From: Micromonospora luteifusca
GTDB lineage: Bacteria > Actinomycetota > Actinomycetes > Mycobacteriales > Micromonosporaceae
DNA: 64,000 nt
Assembly: GCF_016907275.1 (NCBI RefSeq)
Contig: NZ_JAFBBP010000001.1
Coordinates: forward strand, 1,364,001-1,428,000
Direction of reading: 5' to 3'
Part shown: piece by piece, positions 19,927 through 29,600 of the stretch
Numbering within the stretch: position 1 is the first letter of the stretch
Layout: each line of letters begins with the position of its first letter
The notes under the pieces: generated by a model
Seen by the model: the letters and a program-made list of their open reading frames with translations, nothing else
What the model was told of the DNA's origin: nothing
The model's database searches: none
Made by a program: the position numbers and the translations under genes

Positions 19927-21186
19927 CTATGGGCGGGGTGGATTTTCCTTTCGACGGGTATCACGGTCGCCCATCAGACTGGCCGGACCTATGACGGACC
20001 GCCCGAAACGGGCAGCAGCGGCGTCCGCGGCAGCTTCCGCTTCGCGCCAGCCACGCTCGGGTGCGCCGAGGGTGAGCTGCCGAGGTGCGCCCGCTGCCGG
20101 CGCGAGCCCTTCCACCCGAACACCAACGAGTCGGATCCGCTCGCTCGGGTCGAGTGCGGTGTAGAGCGCCCAGGCCGTGTCGAACATCTCGCGCGCGGTG
20201 TCGGTGGGCACGTCCAGGGTGCGGGAGCGGCTGACGGTGCGGAAGTCGGCCAACCGCACCTTGAGTGCGACGGTGCGCCCGACCTGGCCGGAACCCCGCA
20301 ACCGGACGCCGACCTTCGCGCTGAGCGCGAGCAACGCGCGGCGGATCTCCAGCGGGTCGGCCACGTCGACGTCGAAGGTCACCTCGGCGCCGATCGACTT
20401 GTCGACGTGCTCAGAGCTGACCCGGCGCGGGTCCCGTCCCCAGGCCAACTCGTGCAGGTGCGTCGCCGAGGCGGCACCGACCGCTCGGCGGAGCATGCTC
20501 ACCGGCGCTTCGGCGAGATCACCGACGGTGGCCAGGCCGAGCCGGCGCAGCGCCTCGGCGGCGCGCTCCCCCACCCCCCACAGCGCATCCACCGGCAGTG
20601 GGTGCAGGAAGTCGAGCACCTGCCCCGGGGGCACCACCAGCAGGCCGTCCGGCTTGGCCCGGGTGGAGCCCAGCTTGGCCACGAACTTGCTCGGCGCCAC
20701 CCCGACCGAGCAGGTCAGCTCCTGCTCGTCGGCGACCCGGCGGCGGATCAGCCGGGCGATGGTGGCCGGGGAGCCGAAGAGTCGGCGGGCGCCGGCGACG
20801 TCGAGGAACGCCTCGTCGAGGGAGAGCGGCTCGACCAGCGGGGTGACGTCCCGGAAGATCTGCATGACCGCCCGGGAGGCGGCCGTGTAGGCGGTGAACT
20901 CCGGTGGCAGGAAGACCGCGTGCGGGCAGCGGGCCCGGGCCTGACTGGTCGGCATCGCACTGCGCACGCCGTAACGGCGGGCCTCGTAGCTGGCCGAGCT
21001 GACCACCCCGCGCGGCCCGACCCCGCCGACGATGACCGGCCGGCCGCGCAACTCGGGTCGGCGGCGCACCTCGACGGCGGCGAAGAAGGCGTCCATGTCG
21101 ACGTGCAGGATCGGGCTGTCGGAGTCGTCGGCGTCCGGCCCGAAGCGCGGATCGTCGCCCCGGGGCAACGACTGACTGCGGCCCAT
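19927..21186 (-). CDS. dinB: DNA polymerase IV (Y-family, DinB)
   Basis: Translesion DNA polymerase. The 419-residue protein keeps the metal-binding residues: Asp30 and Asp32 in LHVDMDAFFAAVE, and Asp124-Glu125 in EPLSLDEAFLDV. The fingers, palm, thumb (helix-hairpin-helix near WGVGERAAEALRRLG) and little-finger domains are in normal order. A QLTLG sequence near residue 379 fits a sliding-clamp-binding motif. Unlike imuB at 30-32 kb it is catalytically complete. No LexA box was seen in the 62-bp gap upstream; it may be read from the phosphodiesterase operon. Confidence 0.95.
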   Translation of the reverse strand: MGRSQSLPRGDDPRFGPDADDSDSPILHVDMDAFFAAVEVRRRPELRGRPVIVGGVGPRGVVSSASYEARRYGVRSAMPTSQARARCPHAVFLPPEFTAYTAASRAVMQIFRDVTPLVEPLSLDEAFLDVAGARRLFGSPATIARLIRRRVADEQELTCSVGVAPSKFVAKLGSTRAKPDGLLVVPPGQVLDFLHPLPVDALWGVGERAAEALRRLGLATVGDLAEAPVSMLRRAVGAASATHLHELAWGRDPRRVSSEHVDKSIGAEVTFDVDVADPLEIRRALLALSAKVGVRLRGSGQVGRTVALKVRLADFRTVSRSRTLDVPTDTAREMFDTAWALYTALDPSERIRLVGVRVEGLAPAAGAPRQLTLGAPERGWREAEAAADAAAARFGRSVIGPASLMGDRDTRRKENPPRP

Positions 21187-21248
21187 CCCGGCAGGTTAAC
21201 CCGCAGGTACGACATCACCACCCGTCGGCCGGCCGGACCCTGCCCCGG

Positions 21249-22415
21249 TCAGCCGCGCACGACCAGCAGCGGCACGGTCAGCTCGGCGGCGGTGTCCGAC
21301 CCGTGGTACGCCACCAACTTCGACGCCATCGGCCGCTCGGTGCGACTGGCCATGACCGCGTACGTGTCGTTGCAGGTCACCACCACGTCGCCGATCCGCG
21401 CCAGGTGCTCCTCGGGCACCGGCCCGAACCAGCCGGTGGCCACCATCTCGTCGCGGGTCCGTACCCGTGCCGCGGCACCCAGCACCTCCGACCAGGCGGC
21501 CAGTACGTCGTCGACCGCGCCCGGCTCGGTGTGCAGGTAGCGCACCCGGGCCTCGCCGGCCACCAGCCGCAACCCGGCCCGCAGCCGCGGATCGGTGTCC
21601 AGGTCGAATCGGTGCGCGGCGGGCACGTCGAGCTGCCCGTGGTCGGCGGTCACCAGCAGTGCCGCGTCCGGCGGCAGCCCGTCGACCAACCGGGCGAGCA
21701 TGGCATCCACCTCGGTGGCGGCGACCCGCCAGGGTGCTGAGTCGACGCCGCTGAGATGGCCGTGCCGGTCCAGGTCGGCGTGGTAGCCGGAGACCAGGGT
21801 CGGGCCCGGGCCGGCGGCCAGCGCGGCCAGTATGGCGGCGGCCACCGCGTCGCCACCGGCGGCGCCCCGGAAGTCGCCGCCCCGGTTGGCGGCGAGGGTC
21901 AGCCCACTGCCGCCGAACTCCGGCCGGCTCACCACGGTCACCGTCACACCGGCGGCGCGGGCCCGTTCCAACTGGGTGGGCACCGGTTGCCAGTGCAGCG
22001 GTGACGGGTCGGCGGCCCAGTCGGTGTGGGTGAGCACCCGGTCGGTGCCGGGCACCCGCACGGTGAAGCCGAGCACCCCGTGCGCGCCGGGCGCGACGCC
22101 GGTGCCCAACGACACCAGGCTGGTCGGGGTGGTGGACGGGAAACCGGCGATGAGCGGTCGGGCCACGGTCGCGGCGAGCCCGGCGAGGGTCGGCGCGTAC
22201 GGGGCGGCGGTCGGCAGCTGGTACCAGCCGAGCCCGTCGACCAGCAGCACGGCGATCCGGCGTACCCCGGCCAACGCGGGGACGAGCCCGAGTGGGTCGG
22301 CCGAACCGGGCACGCCCAGCACGGCGAGCGCGCTGGGCAGCACGTCGGCGAGACGGCCGCCGCCGTGGTGCGGCCCGAGGACCGCCAGCGGCGCCACAGG
22401 TGGCGAGTCGCTCAT
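21249..22415 (-). CDS. Alkaline phosphatase superfamily protein (nucleotide pyrophosphatase/phosphodiesterase-like)
   Basis: A 388-residue metal-dependent phosphodiesterase-like protein. Metal and nucleophile regions of the superfamily are visible: VLLVDGLGWYQ (Asp), FPSTTPTSLVSLGTG (nucleophile Thr within STTPTS), SGYHADLDRHGHLSG (Asp and His) and TADHGQLDV (Asp-His). No signal peptide is seen, so it may be cytoplasmic. Its ATG overlaps the upstream methyltransferase stop by 4 bp. The substrate is unknown. Confidence 0.85.
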   Translation of the reverse strand: MSDSPPVAPLAVLGPHHGGGRLADVLPSALAVLGVPGSADPLGLVPALAGVRRIAVLLVDGLGWYQLPTAAPYAPTLAGLAATVARPLIAGFPSTTPTSLVSLGTGVAPGAHGVLGFTVRVPGTDRVLTHTDWAADPSPLHWQPVPTQLERARAAGVTVTVVSRPEFGGSGLTLAANRGGDFRGAAGGDAVAAAILAALAAGPGPTLVSGYHADLDRHGHLSGVDSAPWRVAATEVDAMLARLVDGLPPDAALLVTADHGQLDVPAAHRFDLDTDPRLRAGLRLVAGEARVRYLHTEPGAVDDVLAAWSEVLGAAARVRTRDEMVATGWFGPVPEEHLARIGDVVVTCNDTYAVMASRTERPMASKLVAYHGSDTAAELTVPLLVVRG

Positions 22416-23179
22416 GCCGGCCGGCGGGCGAAGAGGTGCAGTTGGGCGGCCAGGTCCCGGTACGGCGGTTGGGCGGCCAGCGCGCGTTCCAACTCGACCA
22501 GGGCGGCGGACTGCCCATCGGCGACCGCGGCCGGCAGCAGGTCGGCCAGCACGCGTACCCCGTGGATCTCCTCGACCACCAGCCCGGCGGCGCTGAGCAG
22601 CGCGGCGGCGCCGGGGGCGTCGTAGCGCCGGCGCAGCGTGTCGCGCGGCCCGGCGGTGCCGGCCGGATCGGCGGCCAACGTGGCCGCGACGTCCAGGTGC
22701 CCGTTCATCGCGCGGCCCAGTACGGCGGCGGCCCGGCCGGCCACCAGCACACTGGCCGCGCCGCCGGGACGCAGCGCGGTGGCCAGCGCGGCCACCACCG
22801 GCGTCGGGTCGTCGACCACCTCCAGGACGGCGTGGCAGAGCACCAGGTCGACGCCGGCCGGCTCGACCAGCCCGGCGAGGGCGTCACCGTCGCCCTGCAC
22901 GGCGGCGATCCGGTCGGCCACCCCGGCCTCGGCGGCCCGGCGGGTGAGCGCGGCGAGCGCGTCGGGGCTGGCGTCGACCACGGTGACCCGGTGACCGGCG
23001 CGGGCCAGCGGAACGGCGAAACCGCCGGTGCCGCCGCCCACGTCCAGCACGGTGAGCTCGGCGTCGCCGCGCCGGTCCAGCTCGGCGCGGAGCACCGACC
23101 AGATCACGGCGGTGCGGGGTGTCAGCGGCGGCTCGGCGAACCGGCCTCGGGTCTGCTCCACCCGGTCGAGCCTAGTCAC
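22412..23179 (-). CDS. Class I SAM-dependent methyltransferase
   Basis: A 255-residue Rossmann-fold methyltransferase. Motif I is VLDVGGGTGGFAVPLA (44-59), the acidic end of strand two is VTVVDASPDAL, motif II/III covers AAVQGDGDAL and DLVLCHAVLEVVDDP, and post-motif LRPGGAASVLVAG follows. The arrangement resembles SmtA/UbiE-type small-molecule or tRNA methyltransferases; the substrate cannot be told from sequence. The GTG start is 4 bp downstream of the permease stop, suggesting it belongs to the transporter operon. Confidence 0.85.
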   Translation of the reverse strand: MTRLDRVEQTRGRFAEPPLTPRTAVIWSVLRAELDRRGDAELTVLDVGGGTGGFAVPLARAGHRVTVVDASPDALAALTRRAAEAGVADRIAAVQGDGDALAGLVEPAGVDLVLCHAVLEVVDDPTPVVAALATALRPGGAASVLVAGRAAAVLGRAMNGHLDVAATLAADPAGTAGPRDTLRRRYDAPGAAALLSAAGLVVEEIHGVRVLADLLPAAVADGQSAALVELERALAAQPPYRDLAAQLHLFARRPA

Positions 23180-23183
23180 CCGG

Positions 23184-24107
23184 TCAGCCCTTGCGGCCGG
23201 TGGTGGCGATGCCCTCGACGAAGTGCCGCTGTGCCAGGAAGAACAGAATGATCATCGGGATGGTGGCCAGCACGCTGCCGGCGAGCACGATCTCCCACTG
23301 CTGCTCACCGCCGTAACCGAAGCGGTCCAACACCACCTTCAGGCCGCGTGGCAGGGTGTACAGCTGCTCGTTGCGCAGGTAGATGAGCGGCTTGAGCAGG
23401 TCCGTCCAGCTGGCCTTGAACTCGAAAACGAACGCGACCAGCAGCGCCGGCCGGATCAGCGGAAAGGCCAGCTTCCAGAACAGCTGCGGGTAGCTCGCCC
23501 CGTCCATCCGTGCGGCCTCGAAGTATTCCCTGGGCAGCGAGAGCAGGAACTGCCGCAGCAGAAAGATGTAGAAGGCCGAGCCGAACAGGTTGCCAGCCCA
23601 GAGTGGCACCTGGGTGTCGGTCAACCCCAGGTTCGACCAGATCAGGTACGTCGGGATCATGGTGACCGCGAACGGCAGCATCATGGTCGCCAGCACCAGC
23701 CCGAAGAGCAGGTTTCGGCCGGGGAACCGGAAGTAGGCGAAGCCGAACGCCACCCAGGCGCTGGAGAGGGTCACCGCGGCGGCGGCTGCCACCCCGACCA
23801 GCACGCTGTTGCCGAACCAGGTCAGCAGCGGCACCGCCCGCCACGCCTCGGCGTAGTTCTCCGGGGCGAACGGGGTGGGCAGGAAGCCGGGGGCGAAGAC
23901 GTACTCGCGGGGGCGTAACGAGGCGCTGATCAGCCAGACGAACGGCAGCATGAAGAGCACAGCGGCGCCGACCAGCGCCGCCACGAACAGCACCCGATGC
24001 CAGATCGGCCGGCGGGCCGGCTCGGCGGGCGGGCGGCGCGCCGCCGACCGGCCCGGCCGGAGGCCGGGTACCGGTGCGGCGGCGCCACGTTCGACGGCGG
24101 TCGTCAC
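23184..24107 (-). CDS. Carbohydrate ABC transporter permease (MalG/CUT1 type)
   Basis: Inner-membrane subunit of a sugar importer. 307 residues with a cytoplasmic Arg/Pro-rich N-terminus and six membrane segments. The EAA loop that docks on the ATPase is EYFEAARMDGASYPQLFWKL. GTG at 24107 overlaps the stop of the 58-residue ORF as GTGA. No ATPase gene lies in the cluster, so an MsiK-like ATPase encoded elsewhere is likely, as is common for actinobacterial CUT1 systems. Confidence 0.93.
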   Translation of the reverse strand: MTTAVERGAAAPVPGLRPGRSAARRPPAEPARRPIWHRVLFVAALVGAAVLFMLPFVWLISASLRPREYVFAPGFLPTPFAPENYAEAWRAVPLLTWFGNSVLVGVAAAAAVTLSSAWVAFGFAYFRFPGRNLLFGLVLATMMLPFAVTMIPTYLIWSNLGLTDTQVPLWAGNLFGSAFYIFLLRQFLLSLPREYFEAARMDGASYPQLFWKLAFPLIRPALLVAFVFEFKASWTDLLKPLIYLRNEQLYTLPRGLKVVLDRFGYGGEQQWEIVLAGSVLATIPMIILFFLAQRHFVEGIATTGRKG

Positions 24108-24280
24108 GACTCGTCCCCAGCTGCCGGATCCTCCTCCGCCCGGGACCGTCGGGCGTTGGCCACCGGACCATCGGTGATCTGGTATTCGCGCGGCTCAAGG
24201 TGCTGCTCGGGCACCCAGCCGTCGGTCAGTCGGGTCCGTCGCGCGTTGGCCACGCCGTTGTGGCCCATCATGCCCGTCAC
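24104..24280 (-). CDS. 58-residue uncharacterised ORF coupled between the two permease genes
   Basis: An ORF fitting exactly between the permease genes: its GTG (24280) overlaps the upstream permease stop as GTGA, and its own stop overlaps the downstream permease GTG as GTGA. The product is hydrophilic with no membrane segment and carries an internal duplication, VANARRTR (10-17) and VANARRSR (40-47), spaced by 30 residues around a WVPEQHLEPREYQITDG middle. The function is unknown. Possible roles are a bridge between permease subunits or a regulator of the shared ATPase. The double stop/start overlap favours real translation; no family was recognised. Confidence 0.65.
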   Translation of the reverse strand: MTGMMGHNGVANARRTRLTDGWVPEQHLEPREYQITDGPVANARRSRAEEDPAAGDES

Positions 24281-25224
24281 TTGTCTTCTCCCTCGTAGTA
24301 CACGAACCGGTTGCTGAGTTTTACCTGCACCAGAGTGATCACCAAAATAATCACGAAGAGCAACCAGGCCATCGCCGAGGCGAACCCCATGTGCAGGAAC
24401 TGGAACGCCTCCTGGAACAGGTGGATGACGTAGAAACTGGCCGCGTCGCTGTTGAACGTGTTCTGGGTCTCCCGGTTACCGAAGTACATGGTGTAGACCT
24501 CGGTGAACATCTGCAGCGACGCGATCGTGTTGACGATCAACGTGAAGAACAGCGCGCCCGAGATCATCGGCAGGGTGACCGAACGGAACCGGGCCCAGGG
24601 GCCGGCGCCGTCGATGGCCGCCGCCTCGTACAGGTCGCGGGGCACGTTCTGCAACGCGGCCAGGTAGATGATCACAGTCGAGCCGAGACTCCACAGGCTC
24701 ATCAGGATGATGCCGGGCATCACCCAGTGCGGGTCGGTGGTCCAACTCGGACCCGCGATCCCGACCAGGCCGAGGGCGCGGTTGATCAGGCCGTCCTGGG
24801 TGTTGAGCAGCAGCAGGAACAGGATCCCGACCGCCACCGCCGGGGTCATCACCGGCAGGTAGAAGACCGTCCGGAAGAAGCCCTGCAACCGGCCGACCCG
24901 CTTGAGCAGCAGCGCCAGCCCCAGCGAGATGAGCATCACCAGCGGGACGTGCAGCGCCGTGTAGTAGACCGTGTTGCCGAGGCTGCGGGCCACCGCCGGA
25001 TCGCTCATCAGCTCCCGGTAGTTGTCCAACCCGGTGTACTCCGGTGGGTTGATCACGTCGTACTCGGTGAAGCTCAACCAGAGGCTGGCGAGCATCGGCC
25101 CGACGTAGAAGATCAGAAACCCGATGATCCAGGGCGCCAGGAAGAGGTACGCCCAGCGGGCCTCCCGCCGGGCCAGCGGCGTACGGTGCCGCCGGCCCGG
25201 GACGGGAGGGGTGACGGTGGCCAT
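24277..25224 (-). CDS. Carbohydrate ABC transporter permease (MalF/CUT1 type)
   Basis: The first permease of the importer, 315 residues with six membrane segments starting at about 30 (LFLAPWIIGFLIFYVGPML). The EAA loop is DLYEAAAIDGAGPWARFRSV. It begins 6 bp after the binding-protein stop and couples by GTGA to the small ORF below. With the MalG-type subunit it would form the channel for the sugar delivered by the lipoprotein. Confidence 0.93.
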   Translation of the reverse strand: MATVTPPVPGRRHRTPLARREARWAYLFLAPWIIGFLIFYVGPMLASLWLSFTEYDVINPPEYTGLDNYRELMSDPAVARSLGNTVYYTALHVPLVMLISLGLALLLKRVGRLQGFFRTVFYLPVMTPAVAVGILFLLLLNTQDGLINRALGLVGIAGPSWTTDPHWVMPGIILMSLWSLGSTVIIYLAALQNVPRDLYEAAAIDGAGPWARFRSVTLPMISGALFFTLIVNTIASLQMFTEVYTMYFGNRETQNTFNSDAASFYVIHLFQEAFQFLHMGFASAMAWLLFVIILVITLVQVKLSNRFVYYEGEDK

Positions 25225-25230
25225 CGTGGA

Positions 25231-26583
25231 CTACTTCGCGGCCTTGTCGAGTGCCGCGGTGGCCTCCCGCTGGGCTCGCTGCAACGCCTGCGCCGGTTGT
25301 TCCTGGCCGGCGAGCACCCGGTTCACCGCGTCGTAGTACGCCTTGTCGAACTCGGCACCGGCCGGCGAGGCGGGCAGCGCGAACGCGGCGTCCTGCACCG
25401 AACGGATGGTCGCCACCGCGTCGTCGAAACGCTTGTTGCCGGTCGGCTGGTACAGCTCGTCGAAGATCTTCTTGTCGGCTTCCGCGTTGGCGGTGTAGAC
25501 GCCGGTGAACGGCTGGCCGGCGGCCTTGCGGGCATCGACCCGGGCCTTCGCGGCGGCCAGCCAGGTGTCGGTGGCGGTCATCTTCTTGACGAACGCGCAC
25601 GCGGCGTCCGGGTTCTTCGCACCCTTGGTGATCACCCAGGCCTGCCCGGCGGACTGGGTCAGCGGCTTGCCCTGCCGGTCCACGAACGGCTTGACCACCA
25701 GTTCGGCGGTCGGGGAGTTCTTGGCGGCCTGGTTGAGGAACCACTCCTCCATGGGCCACGCCACGATCTGGTTCTTCGACAGCGGGTTCTGGGCGCCGAA
25801 GAAGTCGAAGGCGTCCCGGAACGACTTGAAAGCGCCCCAGCCACCCTGCTGCTTGATCAGGTTGACCCCGGTGGTCAACGCCTCGATCACCTTGGGGTCG
25901 TCCAGCTTGGCGGTGCGACCGTCGGCGGAGAGCATGTCGACGCCGTTGGCCTTGGCCCACATCGGCAGGAACTCGGGGATCTTCGGGTCGATGCCGATCC
26001 GGTCGAGTCGACCACCGGAGACCGAGGCCAGCTTGGCGTTGAGCGCGGGCAACGCGGCCCAGTCGGCCAGGTTGACCTGGTCTGCGGTCAGTCCGGCCTT
26101 CTTGAGCAGCCCCTCGTTGAGGTAGACCACCCGGACGGTGGAGAACTCCGGGATGCCGTAGACGGTGCCGTCCAGAGTGACCTGCTCGCGGGCGGCGGGC
26201 CGGTACTGCCCCAGGTCGATGTCCTGCTTGTCGACGCACTGGGTCAGCGGCTGGATGGCGCCCCGCTTGGCGTACGTGCCGATCAGCTTGCGGTCCAGGT
26301 AGACCAGGTCCGGTGGGTTGCCCGAGGCGACCGCGGAGAGGAACTGCTGCTCGTCGAAGGCGCCCTCGGTGACCTTCAGCTCGACGTCCGGGTGGTCCCG
26401 CTTGAACGCCTCGACCCGGGTGGTGGCGATCTCGTCGGAGAAGCCGAAACCCATGGTGCTGAGCGCGCCCTTGGTGGCAGTGCCGCCGCCGCCCGCGTCA
26501 CTGCCGCCGCCGACGCCCCCGCAGCCGCTGATCGCCAGAGTGAGCGCCCCGGCGAACACCGTCGCCCGCAGTATCCGTGACAT
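25231..26583 (-). CDS. Sugar-binding lipoprotein of the ABC transporter
   Basis: Extracellular solute-binding protein, family 1. The 450-residue product has a lipoprotein signal ending LAISGC (Cys21) and a Gly-rich linker, then the binding fold with GNPPDLVYLDRKLIG and GTVYGIPEFSTVRVVYLNE as typical blocks. ATG at 26583 follows GGGAGGGACAC. It is the first gene of the operon SBP-MalF-ORF58-MalG-methyltransferase-phosphodiesterase. Upstream (26584-26680) the CTCANNNNTGAG inverted repeat near 26653 could be an operator, though no LacI-type regulator gene is nearby. Which sugar is bound is not evident. Confidence 0.92.
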   Translation of the reverse strand: MSRILRATVFAGALTLAISGCGGVGGGSDAGGGGTATKGALSTMGFGFSDEIATTRVEAFKRDHPDVELKVTEGAFDEQQFLSAVASGNPPDLVYLDRKLIGTYAKRGAIQPLTQCVDKQDIDLGQYRPAAREQVTLDGTVYGIPEFSTVRVVYLNEGLLKKAGLTADQVNLADWAALPALNAKLASVSGGRLDRIGIDPKIPEFLPMWAKANGVDMLSADGRTAKLDDPKVIEALTTGVNLIKQQGGWGAFKSFRDAFDFFGAQNPLSKNQIVAWPMEEWFLNQAAKNSPTAELVVKPFVDRQGKPLTQSAGQAWVITKGAKNPDAACAFVKKMTATDTWLAAAKARVDARKAAGQPFTGVYTANAEADKKIFDELYQPTGNKRFDDAVATIRSVQDAAFALPASPAGAEFDKAYYDAVNRVLAGQEQPAQALQRAQREATAALDKAAK

Positions 26584-26680
26584 GTGTCCCTCCCGAGTTC
26601 ACGCCGGCCACGCCGCCCGCGTGACCTGCACTTCTCCTCATTGCGCGAATCTCAAACGTGAGGCCTTGGTAACTGGAAGG

Positions 26681-29600
26681 TCACCGAAAGTCACGAGAGG
26701 CGGGACTGACCGGTGGCTCGATGGCGTCCAGCCGGTCGGCGACCAGGTTGGTCACCCCCTCGTGGCGCTGCAACCGCCCGCGGACCACCAGCGCGGCGCT
26801 GGTCCGGGCCACCCGCCGGTAGCGCTGCCACAGCCCCGGCGAACAGGTGACGTTGAGCATCCCCGTCTCGTCCTCCAGGTTGAGGAAGGTGACCCCGCCC
26901 GCGGTCGCCGGGCGTTGCCGGTGGGTGACGATGCCGCCGACCCGGATGCGTTGCCCCGGTTCCACCCGGCCGAGCCGGGCGATCGGCACCGCGCCGAGCA
27001 CGTCGAGCTGTCCCCGGATGAACCGGGCCGGATGGCTCTCCGGCGACAACCCGGTGGCCCACACGTCGGCGACCAGCCGGTCCACCGCCTCCATCCCGGG
27101 CAGCGTGGGCGCCGCCGCGCCGGTCACCGTGCCGGGCAGTCGGCCCGGCCGGTCCTGGGCAGCCGCGCCGGCGGCCCACAGCGCCTGTCGCCGGGTCAGC
27201 CCGAAACAGGCGAAGGCGTCCGCGGTGGCCAACGCCTCCAACTGCGCGGAGGTGAGACCGACCCGCCGGGCCAGATCAGGCATGTCCCGGTACGGCCCAT
27301 CGGCGGCCCGTTCGGCCTCGATGCGCTCGGCCACGTCGGCGCCGAGGGTCCGTACGCCGGACAGGCCGAGCCGGACGACCGGGCCGCCCAGCCCCCAGGC
27401 GTGCGGTGGCTCCCCCGGCCCGCTGCCCCACCGGGTGTCCGGGGTGGACTCCAGCACCGCCTTCGTCCCGCTGGCGTTGATGTCCGGACGACGGACCTCC
27501 ACCCCGTGCCGGCGGGCGTCGTCGACCAGGGTCTGCGGCGAGTAGAAACCCATCGGCTGGGCGTTGAGCAGTGCGGCCAGGAACGGCGCCGGGTGATAGC
27601 GCTTGAGCCAGGAGCTGGCGTAGACCAGGTAGGCGAAGCTCATCGCGTGGCTCTCCGGAAAGCCGTAGCTGGCGAACGCGGTGAGCTTGCGGTAGACGTC
27701 GTCGGCCAGTTCACCGGTGATGCCCCGCTCGGCCATCCCGGCGTAGAGCCGTTCGGCGATACGGGTCATCCGCTCGACCGACCGTTTGGCGCCCATCGCC
27801 CGGCGCAGTTGGTCGGCCTCGGCGGCGTCGAAGCCGGCCAGGTCGATGGCGAGCTGCATCAACTGCTCCTGGAACAGCGGCACACCCAGCGTCTTCTCCA
27901 GGGCGTTGCGCATCAGCGGGTGCGCGAAGGTCACCGGCTCCTGCCCGTTCTTGCGCCGGATGAACGGGTGCACCGAACCGCCCTGGATCGGGCCGGGGCG
28001 GATCAGCGCCACCTCGACCACCAGGTCGTAGAACTCGCGGGGCTTGAGCCGGGGCAGGGTGGCCATCTGGGCGCGGCTCTCCACCTGGAACACCCCGACC
28101 GAGTCGGCCCGGCAGAGCATGTCGTAGACCTCCGGGTCGTCCAGGGTCATGTCACCGAGGTCGAGCCGGGACCCGATCATGTCGTAGCCGTAGTGCAGGG
28201 CGGAGAGCATGCCGAGGCCGAGCAGGTCGAACTTGACCAGGCCCACCGCGGCACAGTCGTCCTTGTCCCACTGGAGCACGCTGCGCCCGGGCATCCGCCC
28301 CCACTCCACCGGGCAGACCTCGATCACCGGCCGGTCGCAGATCACCATGCCGCCGGAGTGGATGCCCAGGTGTCGCGGGAACGTCTGCAACTCGTTGGCG
28401 TACTCCACCACCTGCTCCGGGATGTTCTCGACGTCGACCGTGGCGACCGAGCCCCACCTGTCGATCTGCTTGCTCCAGGCGTCCTGCTGCCCCGGCGAGT
28501 AGCCGAACGCCTTGGCCACGTCCCGCACCGCCGAGCGGGGCCGGTAGGAGATGACGTTGGCGACCTGGGCGGCGTGCTCCCGGCCGTAGCGGGTGTAGAC
28601 GTGCTGGATCACCTCCTCCCGGCGGTCGGACTCGATGTCCACGTCGATGTCGGGTGGGCCGTCCCGCTCCGGGGCGAGGAACCGCTCGAAGAGCAGCCGA
28701 TGCCGGACCGCGTCCACATTGGTGATCCGCAACGCGTAGCAGACCGCCGAGTTGGCCGCCGAACCTCGGCCCTGGCAGTAGATGTCCTGGTCACGGCAGA
28801 ACGTGACGATGTCGTAGACCACCAGGAAGTAACCGGGGAAGCCCAGCTCCTCGATCATGTTCAGCTCGTGGTCGAGTTGCGCGTACGCCGCCGGGTGCGC
28901 CTGCGGCGGCCCGTAGCGCTCCCGCGCGCCGTCGGCGGTCAACTTGCGCAGCCAGCTCATCTCGGTGTGCCCCGGCGGCACCGGATACGCCGGCAGCTGC
29001 GGCGCGACCAGTTGCAGGTCGAAGGCCAACTCGGCGCCGAACTCCGCGGCCCGAGCCACCGCACCTGGGTACGCGGCGAACCGGGCCGCCATCTCCGCAC
29101 CGCTGCGCAGGTGGGCGGTGGCCGCCGCGGGCAGCCAGCCGTCGATCTCGTCCAGGCTGCGTCGAGCCCGCACGGCGGCGACGGTGGTGGCCAGCCGACG
29201 CCGGCCCGGGCTGGCGTAGTGCACGTTGTTGCTGGCCACCGTCGGGAGCCCGGCCTCGGCGGCCAGCTCGGCGAGCGCGTCGTTGCGATCGGCGTCGACA
29301 GGATGACCGTGGTCGGTCAGCTCCACCGCCACCGTCTCCGCACCGAAGAGCGCGGTCAGCCGGTCCAACTCGCGGGCTGCCGCGTCCACCCCCTCGGTGA
29401 GCAATGCCCCCGGCACGTGCCCCTTGCGGCAGCCGGTCAGCACCAGCACATGGTCGCGCAGTTCTTCGGCGACCTCCTCCAGCTCCCCGTAGACCGGGCG
29501 GCCCTTCTCCCCGCCGCGCAGCTGGGCGCGGGCGATGGTGGTGGCCAGCCGGGCGTACCCCTCATGGCCGTGCGCGAGCACCAGCAGGTGCGCACCGTGC

